Assembly (NCBI GenBank): GCA_024364735.1
Contig: JAGFNQ010001132.1
Location: 103,279-167,278 of the forward strand
DNA: 64,000 nucleotides
DNA from: Boesenbergia rotunda
Lineage: Eukaryota; Streptophyta; Magnoliopsida; Zingiberales; Zingiberaceae
Direction: 5' to 3'
The position numbers and the translations under genes are program-made. Below the pieces are notes generated by a model. The model did not search any database. It saw only the letters and a program-made list of their open reading frames with translations, and had not been told where the DNA came from. This document shows, one piece after another, positions 19,980-30,720 of this stretch. The number at the start of each line of letters is the position of its first letter. The first letter of the stretch is position 1.

Positions 19980-22259
19980 GACTTTTTACCAAATGACGGA
20001 CCTAAAAATTCGTAATTATTAAAATACGTATTAAGATTTTTTTTTATCAAAGGACAGATTAAATATAGTGTTCTTTCTATTATACTCCTCTCGTCAAGTA
20101 ATCTCTTTTTCCATTAACAATTTTGAGACATCCGAACCACATTTCAAACTTTTCAAATTAAAATAATATATTGTGGTTCAGATTTCCTAGGGAGTCGATT
20201 TTTCCTCCTCTCTCTCTCAGCGCAGCGACCTAATTGTCATTGCCGAAGTTGGAGAACATTGTGGGTGCCCTAGCTGTGTTATAGTCGCGAGCTCATCCCC
20301 CCAATCCCTCCCTCCAACAAAAACCCTAGGCAAGTGTGTTCATGTGTCCCTCAGTCGGCTTTAAGGGTTTTGCGTGGAAGTCCACACTGATCGACACTCT
20401 CCAGTTAGGGTTTCTGCATTTCTTAAATTTCAGAATGGCGGAAAAAAGGTCTGTGGGTGTTTCAGCTTCTTCTTCCTTAGCATTATCCACCAAGGTATGT
20501 TAGTGAGTGGATTAGATCAAAACAGGATTGTCTGCGCATGTTCATAAAAAATTTTATATTGATTTATCAAATATGAAAATGTTTGGGTTTGGTTCTTAAT
20601 AAATTTGTAATATTTACAACCTGTAGGCTTCAGATGACTTTGGACAAAAATTACATTGGTGCAGTGTGTTAGGTCACTTTAACAATTTTTTTGAAGCATT
20701 TCAAATATTACATAGTCGACGCATTGCGAAGATAAAAGAGTCTTCCTTCAGTATTTTCTTGGACATACAAGAATTGCAGCATATTCGTGAAATTTTGGTC
20801 AATATATTTGAAAGTTGGGATTCAACTTTGTAGTTTTTAGATTCTTAAATAACACTTTTAGTTATAAAATGTAAACATTAACTATAGTAAGATAAAATAC
20901 GGATAAAGAGGTTTGAAATAATTTAATTTCAGACCCATTTCAATGATTTCATTTCAGGCCTACCGAGGACCTGAAATGATTTCACTTCAGGCCTACCAAG
21001 GGCTTGATATCATTTCAAACCTATATTCTTGAAGATAACTAAATATCTTAAATGTTTCAGGTGTACCGGTTGCGTTCACCAGACGAGATATTGCATTGTT
21101 ACTGGGTATAGCTGACCGAGGTGTTTCGGTCCCTATAATTCAAATAAAGCATCGAGTGACCTTAATCTTACTTACTTTTCAAAAGAAAAACAACATACTA
21201 GAACAAGAATTGAGGAGTTATTTAAATATTATGCTGTTGAATCAGATGACGATGTTGTATTAGTGTGCAAATTCTACATTATATATATATTTATTTATGT
21301 CTTATTTTCATCAAGTATATATAGGGTTCCTCTAGGTCTTGTTGATATAGTAGATGATTATGAAAATCTTGGTATATTTAATTAGGTTGAAGTCATCCAT
21401 CAATTTTTGTCTCCACAATTACCTAAGATTAGGGACTTATTTTCATCAACTCAAATATACCACACCAGCACCACCCTCCCTTACCTAAAAGGATTTGTTG
21501 GCATTTTGGCAGTGAGTATAATTTTATTGTTAAATTTTATAATATTTTACTGTCGTTTATGTATTTGTATGTAACACTGGTATATGCATGATTTTTGGAG
21601 CATGTATCAATTCAAAAACCAAACAATGTTCAAGAACCCCGAATAAATAAGTGGAGGAATATTGCTTCGCATATTAGTAGAGTGACGGCCCTTGTCGACT
21701 GACTCTCGCCCAAAGAGGTAATTATTCTAAATTGTGACCTATGTTAGTTTGATATGGAGTTGTTGACATTTGTGTACTTGTTAATTGACAGGTGATGATT
21801 GAATTAATTCCTAACCTAAATGAAAAAACATTATTTTAGAACCTTGATATCGGTGATGACATTCCACACCCAATGGAGACATCACAAGGAGATGACACAG
21901 AAGCTGTAAGGCAAAGTACTAAGGAATGTGGTGACTACATTCTTAAAGACAACTGAATCAAGGAGCTAACAAAGAAGAATATTTGTTTGAATGAAAGGAT
22001 TAAGGAATTACTTGCAATAATTGAAAAAAGGGCATGGAGGATCAATCAAGCTATCCTGTAGTCGATCCTCTTTCTGAACCAGTAGCTTGTAGAACAAGGA
22101 GGAGAGAACGTGGACGAAGTCAGTATGATTACCGGGATACTCCAATTGGCAGTCCATCATGGCACCAGCTATTACCTAAGGGGAGGCGGAGCAAGAAACA
22201 AATATCAGATGTCATTGACAAGGGAAAAAGGAAAATTAGTGGGGATGATATAGATGAAG
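19980..22259 (+). mobile_element. Left-end fragment of the MULE (copy A)
   Basis: Begins GACTTTTTACC after the same AAATAATTTTT (19969-19979) as the full MULE. It contains the left terminal inverted repeat (to about 20208) and the first exons of the ULP gene, and ends at 22259 in the middle of the coiled-coil exon (GATATAGATGAAG). The equivalent of 27558-40087 is absent: CCCAATGGAGACATCACAAG at about 21869 is the undisturbed target of the copia element in the full copy. There is no right end. Confidence 0.85.
20435..22259 (+). pseudogene. ULP-like gene fragment, 5' exons (copy A)
   Basis: Exon 1 (20435-20494) reads MAEKRSVGVSASSSLALSTK and ends at a GTATG donor; this copy keeps its frame, whereas copy B has a deletion. 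Exon 2 (about 20627-20835) contains LGHFNNFFEAFQIL and FLDIQELQHIREILVNIFES, ended by a TAG where copy B has CAA. Exon 3 (from 21060) holds the YRLRSPD..ALLLGIADRG region with frameshifts and a TAG in the FNWVEV word. The last exon carries the basic/coiled-coil part and is cut at 22259. It lacks the peptidase domain entirely. Confidence 0.7.
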
Positions 22260-22823
22260 TCAGGTCCCCCTCGGGAAGTTAGGTCCACCTCGGGACAGTG
22301 AAACGCTCGGGACCCCCCGGGCCAGAGGACCTCGAGATCACCTTGGGGTAGCAGAGCCCAAGAAACACTCGGCCTCAAGTAATGGTCCCCCTTTCTTCGG
22401 GTCTGCGGATAACCATTACCCATTATCGCGGAGTCATCATGACCCATAATTGTCGCAATGAGCCAAACTTAATGACGGCGTAGACCGTTGCAAAGGTTAT
22501 CCTATAACCGACAATTGGGGGGGACGTGGCCAAGATCGTGGAGACGTGTGAGACAGCCGCCGCAGGTATAAAAGGTACTCCAACTCCTCCAGTAAAGGGG
22601 TTACACTCTCTCTCTACTTAACGCATCTCTTTTCTGCCTTCTCTTCATCTCCTGGATCAAGGCACTGACTTGAGCGTCGGAGTAGGCTCCGTCGGACAAC
22701 CTCCGGTGTGTTCCCCTAACGCTCGTGTTAATCTCACAGGGTGTGAGTTCTTCCTCTAGCGTCAACATCCGCATGGGCTGAACCCCCGGTGACTGGCTGT
22801 CGATGCCGATTCCTTCCAGAACA
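22260..22823 (+). repeat. Truncated gypsy LTR (same family as 2430-5408)
   Basis: Starts abruptly with CAGGTCCCCCTCGG directly after the MULE fragment and runs to CCAGAACA at 22823. It aligns to 2497-2692 plus 5018-5408 and lacks the 2.3-kb insertion present there. TATA-like GGTATAAAAGG lies near 22565. The left end of the LTR is missing. It may be the 3' LTR of the left-hand gypsy element, separated by the P450/MULE block, or an independent fragment. Confidence 0.8.
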
Positions 22824-23578
22824 ATGAGGAAAGCTTACCCTGATGCCCCTTTTAAAATCGACGAAGTTGGCCACTACAAATTGATCCAAAACTCAACTTT
22901 GATTTCAATTGTCATCGACTTGCTATGTCTCTTTACGCTGTTGGGTGGAGGTGAAGGGACGATGACGGATAGCCACTGCCAGGGCTCTGACGATGGAGGA
23001 AGCGGGCTAGGAGCTGTCTTTGGTTTGAGTCATTTTCGTTTTTATTTTCTAAAAGATTATATTTTCTTATTTTTTAAAAAATAACTTTTATATATTTTCT
23101 AATTTTTTAAAAAATAATATATTTTTTTTAAAAATAAAGATAGAAAATATAAATCAAATATTTTCGAAAAAATCATATTTACTCAAAAAATTAAAAATGA
23201 AAAACAGATAAACTAAATAAGTAAAAAGAAAAGGAAAAGAGAGGGTATTATAAGAAAAAAAATTTTAAAAAAATTAAACAATTTAAAAATGGACTACACA
23301 CTTGGATAATAAGCAAAATCAGTCGTTTGGTAAAATGTCTTAAGAAAATTCACGTAGGGATATATTATTAATTAGATAGGAAATTCAAAATTGATTTTTG
23401 TAAAAATTTAGTATTTTTTAACTTCATCGATCTCTTCTAAAATTATTTATAGAGTTATGATATATTCAGTAAAAAATTTAATAAAATATTTAATAAATAA
23501 TTTGATATTTTATATGCACAAGTTCGAATGAGTTTTTTTTAAAAATTTTTTATTAAGTAAATTATTTTTCTTATTATT
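22824..23578 (+). other. Upstream region of the P450 gene
   Basis: The first 210 bases are ordinary, with no gene. From about 23035 the sequence is extremely AT-rich and resembles 1276-1450. Nothing coding is seen on either strand. This is the presumed promoter region of the P450. The nearest transposon (LTR end at 22823) is about 850 bp from the start codon, so LTR influence on expression is possible but unproven. Confidence 0.5.
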
Positions 23579-23584
23579 TATATA
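23579..23584 (+). promoter_or_regulatory. Probable TATA box of the P450 gene
   Basis: TATATA within TTATTTATATATTGG, 91 bases upstream of the ATG at 23675, a normal distance for a plant core promoter with a ~60-base leader. AT-rich surroundings make chance occurrence likely, so confidence is moderate. Confidence 0.45.
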
Positions 23585-23674
23585 TTGGCGCACTGCTCGA
23601 TGACTAATACGTTTGGTTGTAGAAAAGAGATATCGCACCACCGAATCGAGATTTCCTCCTCGAAAGTCGAAACC

Positions 23675-25234
23675 ATGGCTGCCAATGGCAATAATTGCTT
23701 CTCCATGGCTCTCTGGCAACTTTGGCCCGAGTTCCTCGTCTTCTTGCTCTGCCTTGCCCTCTTCTACTATTACCTCCGCCTCTTTTTCAAAAGTCCTACC
23801 GCCATGCCGGTGAATTGGCCCGTCACCGGGATGTTTCCCGGCCTTCTGGTCAACCTCCACCGACTGCACGATTGGGCCACCGATATCCTCCGGGAGACCG
23901 GGTGTACCTTCTCGTTCCGGGGGCCCTGGTTCATGGGCATGGACTACGTCATCACCTGCGACCCTGCGAATCTGCAGCACGTCTTCAACGCCAACTTCTC
24001 CAACTACCCCAAGGGCGACGAGTTCACCGAGATCTTTGACATCCTCGGCGACGGTTTATTCAACGCGGACGGCGAGCTGTGGAAGCGGCAGCGCGCGAAG
24101 GCGCACGGCCTCTTCAGCGGCCGGAACTTCCGATCCTTCGTCTTCGCCGCCAGCCGCGATAAGGTCGAGAAGGGGCTGCTACCGCTCCTCGATGAGCTCG
24201 CGCGGCGTGACGAGGCCGTGGACTTGCAGGACGTGTTCCTCCGGTTGACTTTCGACATGACCTCCTATTTGGTCTTCGGAGTTGACCTCTGCTGTCTCTC
24301 CGTCGACTTCCCCACCGTACCTTTCGCGCGGGCCATGGACGACGCCATGGAGACGTTGGTTCTCCGCCATGCCGTGCCGCCGGCGTGGTGGAAGTGGATG
24401 AGGCGGTTCCGCGTCGGCGCGGCGGAGAGGCGGATGGCGGCGGCATGGAAGGAAATCGATGGTTTCATATCCGAATGCATGGCGGAGAAGAAGAACTCCA
24501 ACCACGACCAAACTAATTACACCGACATACTCTCGTCTTACACGAACGACGACGACCATGAAGGAGCAGCACTCCACCACAAGTTCCTCCGCGACACGGC
24601 CATGAACTTTATGCTCGCCGGAAGGGACGCCACTGGTGTAGCTCTGTCTTGGTTCTTTTGGTTGCTGTCCAAGAATCCCAAGGCGGAAGCGAAAATACTG
24701 GAGGAACTAAAGGCCATATCTCTAGAAAAGGATCGTTCGAGCTCTGCCACGGTTATTTTCGAAGCAGAGGAGCTCGGGAAAATGGTGTACCTCCAGGCCG
24801 CACTCTGCGAGGCGCTGAGGCTGTTCCCGCCAGTTCCATTCGAGCACAAGGCAGCGGTGCTACCGGAAACGCTCCCGAGTGGGCAGAGAGTGGACCGGGG
24901 CACCAAAGTTCTGGTGTCTCTGTTTTCGATCGGGCGGATGAAGGGGGTGTGGGGGAATGACTGCGCCGAGTTCCGGCCGGAACGGTGGATCTCGGAGAAA
25001 GGGAGGCTGCGGCATGAGCCTTCGTACAAGTTCATGTCCTTCAACTCGGGGCCGCGGACATGCCTGGGGAAGGAGGTGGCCTTCACGCAGATGAAAGTGG
25101 CGGCGGCGGCGATGGTCTACAATTTCCGAGTGGAGGCGGTGGAAGGGCAGGTAGTGGAGCCGAAGCTTTCGATAATCCTTTACATGAAGAATGGATTCAA
25201 GGTCAGGATTAAGAGGAGATGTGCATCGCCGTGA
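23675..25234 (+). CDS. Cytochrome P450, CYP96-like (CYP86 clan), 519 aa, single exon
   Basis: Heme-thiolate monooxygenase, expected on the ER membrane facing the cytosol. Seen: an N-terminal hydrophobic anchor (residues ~16-38), a proline-rich hinge with NWPVTGMFPGLL (~46-58), NYPKGDEF and GDGLFNADGELW, the I-helix A315-GRDAT-T320, the K-helix E379-ALR-R382, F433RPERW438 and heme loop F456NSGPRTCLG with C463 as the axial ligand. All core motifs are present and the length is normal. The wording of the N-terminal third fits CYP96. Characterised CYP96 members include the mid-chain alkane hydroxylase of cuticular wax synthesis (MAH1/CYP96A15) and phenol-coupling enzymes of Amaryllidaceae alkaloids, so the substrate cannot be named. 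The start is the first ATG of the frame (MAANGNN). Codons are strongly GC-rich against AT-rich flanks, as in many monocot genes. It appears intact. Confidence 0.92.
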   Translation: MAANGNNCFSMALWQLWPEFLVFLLCLALFYYYLRLFFKSPTAMPVNWPVTGMFPGLLVNLHRLHDWATDILRETGCTFSFRGPWFMGMDYVITCDPANLQHVFNANFSNYPKGDEFTEIFDILGDGLFNADGELWKRQRAKAHGLFSGRNFRSFVFAASRDKVEKGLLPLLDELARRDEAVDLQDVFLRLTFDMTSYLVFGVDLCCLSVDFPTVPFARAMDDAMETLVLRHAVPPAWWKWMRRFRVGAAERRMAAAWKEIDGFISECMAEKKNSNHDQTNYTDILSSYTNDDDHEGAALHHKFLRDTAMNFMLAGRDATGVALSWFFWLLSKNPKAEAKILEELKAISLEKDRSSSATVIFEAEELGKMVYLQAALCEALRLFPPVPFEHKAAVLPETLPSGQRVDRGTKVLVSLFSIGRMKGVWGNDCAEFRPERWISEKGRLRHEPSYKFMSFNSGPRTCLGKEVAFTQMKVAAAAMVYNFRVEAVEGQVVEPKLSIILYMKNGFKVRIKRRCASP

Positions 25235-25643
25235 AACGCCCGGCCGATTGACCGGATTAGGAGCTGCACGCATCTTCATTAATTATCACTCTGGTTAATG
25301 ATTAAATATGTGTATTAGGGAATGAACAATCTTGCGTGCTTAATCTGTGGCACCGATTGCAAGCTATTTGCAGGAGGTTTTAGCTAGCAAAGTAATCTCA
25401 CTTATGAAATAATTGGAAAATGTTGTGACGAGCAGTGTGTGGACAAGTTAATGTTTGTCTGCATAAAATTCAGATGCCCTGACTGGACATGTGCTACATG
25501 TTTGTAACGTACAAGACATATCTGTCTGATAATATGCGACGATTTTGGCACACTGTTTGAGGCATGTGACATGTACCATTTTTGTTAAGTCGACATTAGG
25601 GGTCGGTCTCACGGAAGTAACTAATTAATGTATTTGTATGAGT
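25235..25643 (+). other. P450 3' flank up to the MULE insertion
   Basis: Non-coding sequence containing the P450 3' UTR. The MULE target duplication begins at 25644, only 410 bases after the stop codon, so the transposon sits in or immediately beyond the 3' UTR. No unambiguous AATAAA-type signal was found. Confidence 0.55.
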
Positions 25644-25654
25644 AAATAATTTTT
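25644..25654 (+). other. Left MULE target-site duplication
   Basis: AAATAATTTTT, identical to 59872-59882 and to 19969-19979 in copy A. MULEs usually duplicate 8-11 bp. The low complexity of the sequence slightly weakens the call, but its exact placement against both inverted-repeat ends supports it. Confidence 0.75.
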
Positions 25655-25884
25655 GACTTTTTACCGAACGACGGATCTAAAAATTCGTAATTACTAAAAT
25701 ACATATTGAGAATTTCTTTTTATCAAAAGACGGATTAAATGTAATGTTTTTCCTATTATACCTCTCCCGTCAAATAATCTCTTTTTCAGTTAACAATTCC
25801 GAGACATCCGAATCACATTTCAGACTTTTCAAATTAAAATAATATATTGTGGTTCAGATGCCCCAGGGAGTTGACTTTTTCTCC
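25655..25884 (+). repeat. Left terminal inverted repeat of the MULE
   Basis: About 230 bp that match the reverse complement of 59643-59871. Shared words include CTTTTTACC, GACATCCGAA, CAGACTTTTCAA and ATTGTGGTT followed by GATGCCCCAGGGAGT. Similarity ends at the CGACTTTTTCTC-type word. Copy A carries the same at 19980-20208. Confidence 0.85.
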
Positions 25885-26603
25885 TCTCTCTCAGCGCAGC
25901 AACCTAATTATCATTGCCGAAGTTGAAGAACATTGTGGGCGCCCTAGCTGTGTTATAGTCGTGAGCTCATCCCTCCAATCTCTCCCTCCAACCAAAACCC
26001 TAAGCAAGTGTGTTCATGTGTCCCTCAGTTGACTTTAAGGGTTTTGCGTGAAAGTCCACACTGATCGACACTCTCCAGTTAGGGTTTCTGCATTGCTTAA
26101 TTTTCAGAATGGCGGAAAAAGGTCTATGGGTGTTTCAACTTCTTCTTCCTTAGCATTATCCACCAAGGTATGTTAGTGAGTGGATTAGATCAAAACAGGA
26201 TTGTTTCTGCGCATGTTCATAAAAAATTTTATATTGATTTGTCAAATATGAAAATGTTAATTTGGGTTTGATTCTTAATAAATTTGTAATATTTACAACC
26301 TGTAGACTTCAGATGACTTTGGACAAAAATTACATTGTTGTAGTGTGTTAGGTCACTTTAACAATTTTTTTGAAATATTTCAAATATTACATAGTAGGCA
26401 CATTGATAAGATAAAATAGTCTCCCTTCAGTATTTTCTTGGACATACAAGAATTGCAGCATATCCGTAGAATTTTGGTCAATATATTTGAAAGTTGGGAT
26501 TCAACATTGCAAGTTTTTAGATTCTCAGGTAACACTTTTAGTTATAAAATGTAAACACTAACTATAGTAAGATAAAATACGGATAAAGAGGGTCTGAATA
26601 ATT

Positions 26604-26702
26604 TAATTTCAGAGCCATTTCAATGATTACATTTCAGGCCTACCGAGGGCCTGAAATGATTTCACTTCAAGCCTACCGAGGGCTTGAAATCATTTCAGAC
26701 CT
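26604..26702. repeat. Palindromic CTGAAATC/GATTTCAG repeats in ULP intron
   Basis: Three tandem words of the type GCCTACCGAGGGCCTGAAAT followed by GATTTCA..., with the same at 20937-21040 in copy A. Related palindromes occur all along the MULE (46895, 47905, 54897, 55880, 56520, 59040 regions). Confidence 0.65.
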
Positions 26703-27557
26703 ATATTTTTAAAGATAACTAAATATTTTAAATGTTTCAGGTGTACCGGTTGCGTTCACCAGACGATGTTGCATTATTACTGGGTATAGCTGACCGAAGT
26801 GTTTCGGTCCCTATTAATTCAAATAAAGCATCGAGTGACCTCTATCTTACTTACTTCTCAAAAGAAAAACAACCTACCAGAACAAGAATTGAGGCGTTAC
26901 TTAAATATTATGTTGTTGAATCAGAGGATGATGTTGTATTAGTGTGCAAATTCTACATTTTATATATATTTATTTATGTCTTAGTTTCATCTAGTATGTA
27001 TAGGGTCCCTCTAAGTTTTGTTGATATAGTAGATGATTATGATAATCTTGTTAGATTTAACTGGGTTGAAGTCATCTATCAATTTTTGTCTCCACAATTA
27101 CCTAATATTGGGGACTTATTTTCATCAACTCAGAGATACCACACCAGCACCACCCTCCCTTACCTAAAGGGATTTGCTGACATTTTGGCAGTGAGTATAA
27201 TTTTATTGTTAAATTTTATAATATTTTATTGTTGTTTATGTATTTGTATGTAACACTTGGTATAGGCATGATTTTTGGAGCATGTATCAATTCAAAAACC
27301 ATACAATGTTCAAGAACCCCGAATAAATAAGTGGAAGAATATTGCTTCGCATATTAGTAGAGTGAGGGCCCTTGTCGACCGACTCTCGCCCGAAAAGGTA
27401 ATTATTTTAAACTGTGACCTATGTTATTTTGATATGGAGTTGTTAACATTTGTGTACTTGTTAATTAACAGGTGATGATTGAATTAATTCCTAACCTAAA
27501 TGAAAAAACATTGTTTTAGAACCTTGATATCGGTGATGACATTCCACGCCCAATGGA

Positions 27558-28973
27558 TGTTGGTGCAGACAGCACCCAAGTCAAACCTGTGTTTTGATAA
27601 ATGGCAAAGGGTTCAAAAGTTAAGATGTTATGTTTATCTAACATGCTACTTGAGTGTGCAGATTGAAGTCCTAGCGAAGAACTGCTAGGCACCTAGCGAA
27701 GGACTGCTAGGCACTGAAACCCTAAGTCCTGGCGACGGGCTGCTGGGCACCTAGCGAAGAGCTGCTAGGAGTCGAAGACCTAGCGAAGGACTGCTAGGCA
27801 CCTGGCGAAGGACTGCCAGGATACAAAGACCTAGCGAAGGACTGCCTAGGCACTTGACGAAGGATTGCCATGATACAAAGCCCTAGCGAAGGACTGCTAG
27901 GCACCTGGCGAAGGAATGCCAGGAAACGAAGACCTGGCGAAGGACTGCTGGGCAAAAGTCCAACCGGAGGAGCCAGTTGGCCACAGGTAAATTCTCCTGA
28001 GAGGAGTAGGTGAGGACGCATTCCCCGTCGAGGGAACGGTAGGCGTCGGTTCGACCTAGGGTTCTATTTTGGAGACCCAAAGTCAGAACCAAGACAGCTA
28101 AGGCTGTATAAACCTAATATTTCATTGCTTTGTGTTGTTTTGGACTAACCTTGGATGCAGGACCGAAGGAATGTGTTTCTGCAGCTCAGAACGCCCCAAA
28201 GGAGAGGGGCAAGCAGCTGGGCAGGGCGCCCCCAGTGTCCCGGGAGCCCCCAAGGTCAAGGCAAAACCAGTTAAGCAATAAAACGCTTCGGAATCTTACG
28301 CTCCCGGGCGCCCCCATGCTCCCGGGCGCCCCTGATGCTTAGGGCGCCCTGGGTTCAAGTCAACGAAGTGAACCGGCCGAGAAGCCAGCAAACCAAGTCA
28401 ACCGGGGTGCCCCCAGCGTCCCGGGCGCCCCCAGCGTCCCGGGCGCCCCCAGCGTCCCGGGCGCCCCCACAGTCAATCCTCAGCCCTATTCGAGCGGGAT
28501 AAGGTCTGACCGAGATTGTTGCGGATCGGAGGCCACGTAGAGGGTGCCCCCAACGTCCAGGGCGCCCCCAGGACTGCTAAGGCTTCTCAACACTACTTTC
28601 CAACGCCAATACACTCTTCTACTCAAGCGCTCTGCTCCAGAAATCTCCAATCTCGAGATATAAGCACCGACGACGACCCTTTGCTCCGAAATACAACCTA
28701 CACCGGGCGTCGGTAACGAAGAGTGTTAAGTTTTAGTTTACTGTACTAAAATTGTGATATTCTATTGTAAACACTTTGCGCACATATAGAATTGCCCGCA
28801 GTAAACGCTCAACGACCGTGGGCCTTGGAGTAGGAGCCGACCGTGACTCCGAACCAAGTAAAATAGTCTGTGTTTGCGTTGTGATTTAATTTTACGCTGC
28901 TTATTCGCTCTTTTGTCAATCCGAAACGATTTATGATATTCATCCCCCTCTATCGTTTACTCTCGATCCAACA
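27558..28973 (+). repeat. 5' LTR of element B
   Basis: 1416 bp, TGTTGGTGCAG...CGATCCAACA. It contains a mini-hairpin array (27670-28000) and a cluster of GGGCGCCCC-type words (about 28200-28570) where the AGCGTCCCGGGCGCCCCC unit is present in more copies than in the 3' LTR. Open frames within it are not genes. Confidence 0.9.
27670..27985 (+). repeat. Mini-hairpin array in LTR B (loop GAAGGACT)
   Basis: Tandem units alternate between CCTAGC/GCTAGG and CCTGGC/GCCAGG stems around the loop GAAGGACT (variants GAAGAACT, GAAGAGCT), spaced by CACC or ACAAAGA words, and finish with a longer stem CCAACCGG/CCGGTTGG around AGGAG. Some units (CCTGGC with GCTGGG) pair only with G:U-type pairs. Copies lie at 38783-39110, 32137-32475 and, inverted, 34290-34595. 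Confidence 0.8.
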
Positions 28974-28975
28974 AG

Positions 28976-28987
28976 TGGTATCAGAGC
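28976..28987 (+). other. Primer-binding site of element B
   Basis: TGGTATCAGAGC two bases after the 5' LTR, complementary to the initiator tRNA-Met 3' end, as in element A. Confidence 0.9.
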
Positions 28988-29187
28988 GGGGAAGCTCAAA
29001 TTTGGTGCAACCACCAATTTGAGAATTTTTCGGATTTTCTTCGAAATTATTTTTATTTATTTTTCAAATTTTCATCGTTAATCGAGGTTGGTGTAACACC
29101 CCTCGATAACTATTATTTTTTCCCGCACTACTAATCCAAGACCAAGTCTTGGGATATCTATTTTCTTTTATTCTTATTTTCAGATAA

Positions 29188-30720
29188 ATGACCATACAAG
29201 AAGGATTCAGCATAGCCAGACGACCGCTTTTCAGTGGGGAGGACTTCTCCTACTGAAAAAGTCGGATGGAGGTCCACCTGAAAACTCAGGTAAACATGTG
29301 GATAATCATCCAGTCTGGACTGGAGATTCCAAAGAATGTCGAAGGAGTGCCACAGTCTTACGCTGAGTAGGATACCGCACTGAAAAGAAAGATTGAAGCT
29401 GATGCCAAAGCAACCCAGACGCTTCAATGCGGCCTGACCAAGGAAGAGTTGAATCGGGTAGGACCATTCAACAGTGCAAAGGAGCTATGGGGTAAGTTGA
29501 TCGAGATGCACGAAGGAACTTCAGATACTCGAATCAGCAAGAGAGATCTCCTCCTGAACAAGCTGTACACGATCAAGATGAACGACAACGAAACAGCAGC
29601 CCAGCTCCACGCTAGAATTCAGGAATTAATGAATAGACTACATACAATCGGTCACAAGGTAGAAAATCGTGACCTGATAAGGTACGCTCTTAACGCTTTC
29701 CCGAGAAACACCTTGTGAGCATCTATGGTAGATGCATACAAGGTTTCAAGGGACCTTTCAAAAATTAAATTAGATGAACTATTTTCAGAACTTGAGTTAC
29801 ATAAGCAGACTAACTGCAATCTGGCCGAGAAGGGCATCGCTTTTGTTGCAGGTAAAGCTGGAAAGACAACCAAAAAGAAGCCTCAACCTGTACCCGAATC
29901 TGATTCAGACTCAGACTCAGACTCAGAAGACAACGAGGGGAATCGACCGAAGCTGGTTCGGCTAGCCCGCGACTACTACAAAGAGCTAAAGAACCAGACC
30001 AATAGAAGGAAAGCCAGCCGAAGAAAGGAAGAACCAGTTGAACCCTCCAATGAAAAGAACAAACCAAACGTGACCTGTTACGAGTGCAAGAAGAAAGGTC
30101 ACTACAAGACGGAGTGTCCGAATCTAAAGGAGACAAAGAAGACAAAAAGGAAGAAAGTACTTCAAGCAACCTGGGACGAGCCGTCTTCCGAAGAAGAAGA
30201 AGAGGTCCCACAGTCGAACCTGCTCGCACTAACCGCCTCAGAAGAAATCGAGACCGAGTCAGAATCGGAGTTGGACGACGGAAAACTCACGTTTTCAGAA
30301 AACGGATAAATAACTGTAAGTGGTTTTACTAGAATCCAATTATGTGAATTAATCTCTTATCTTTCTCGAGACTTGGCAAAAGCTAAAATCCGAGTCGAGT
30401 CTCTCAGACAGGAAGTAAAACTCCTGAAAGAGAGAGCAGACTCTGAATCCTTAACTGAGAAGATTCAAGAAAGAACCTCTGCTCAAGTTGAAAAACTTGA
30501 ACAAGAGAACTCTTCCTTGAAAACTCAAGTTAAGGATCTTAGAGTTGCTTTAGAATGATTCAGGTCTGGTTCCAAGGGTCTTGACATGATTCTTGGAAAA
30601 CAGAAGTCGGTTCTAAATCGATCCGGATTAGGCTATAGAACCAAATCTAGACAAAGATCCTACTATGCTGTACTGAACCAGTCCAGACCTAAAGTTCAGG
30701 CATGGGTACCCAAACTGTAG
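29188..30720 (+). pseudogene. Gag of element B, broken by five stops
   Basis: One continuous frame from ATG 29188 (MTIQEGFSIARRPLFSGEDFSY) to the WVPKL tail ending at 30718, interrupted by in-frame stops at 29254, 29368, 29716, 30307 and 30556 and by no frameshift. Comparison with the intact element A Gag shows that stops at 29254 and 29716 replace tryptophan (FSYW, LW) codons. It contains the gag core (LQCGLTKEELNRVGPFNSAK, VENRDLIRYALNAFP), a CCHC knuckle (CYECKKKGHYKTEC at about 30078-30119), acidic serine-rich linkers and a C-terminal coiled coil (30373-30558). The stop pattern is what G-to-A/C-to-T decay of a methylated copy produces. Confidence 0.85.
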
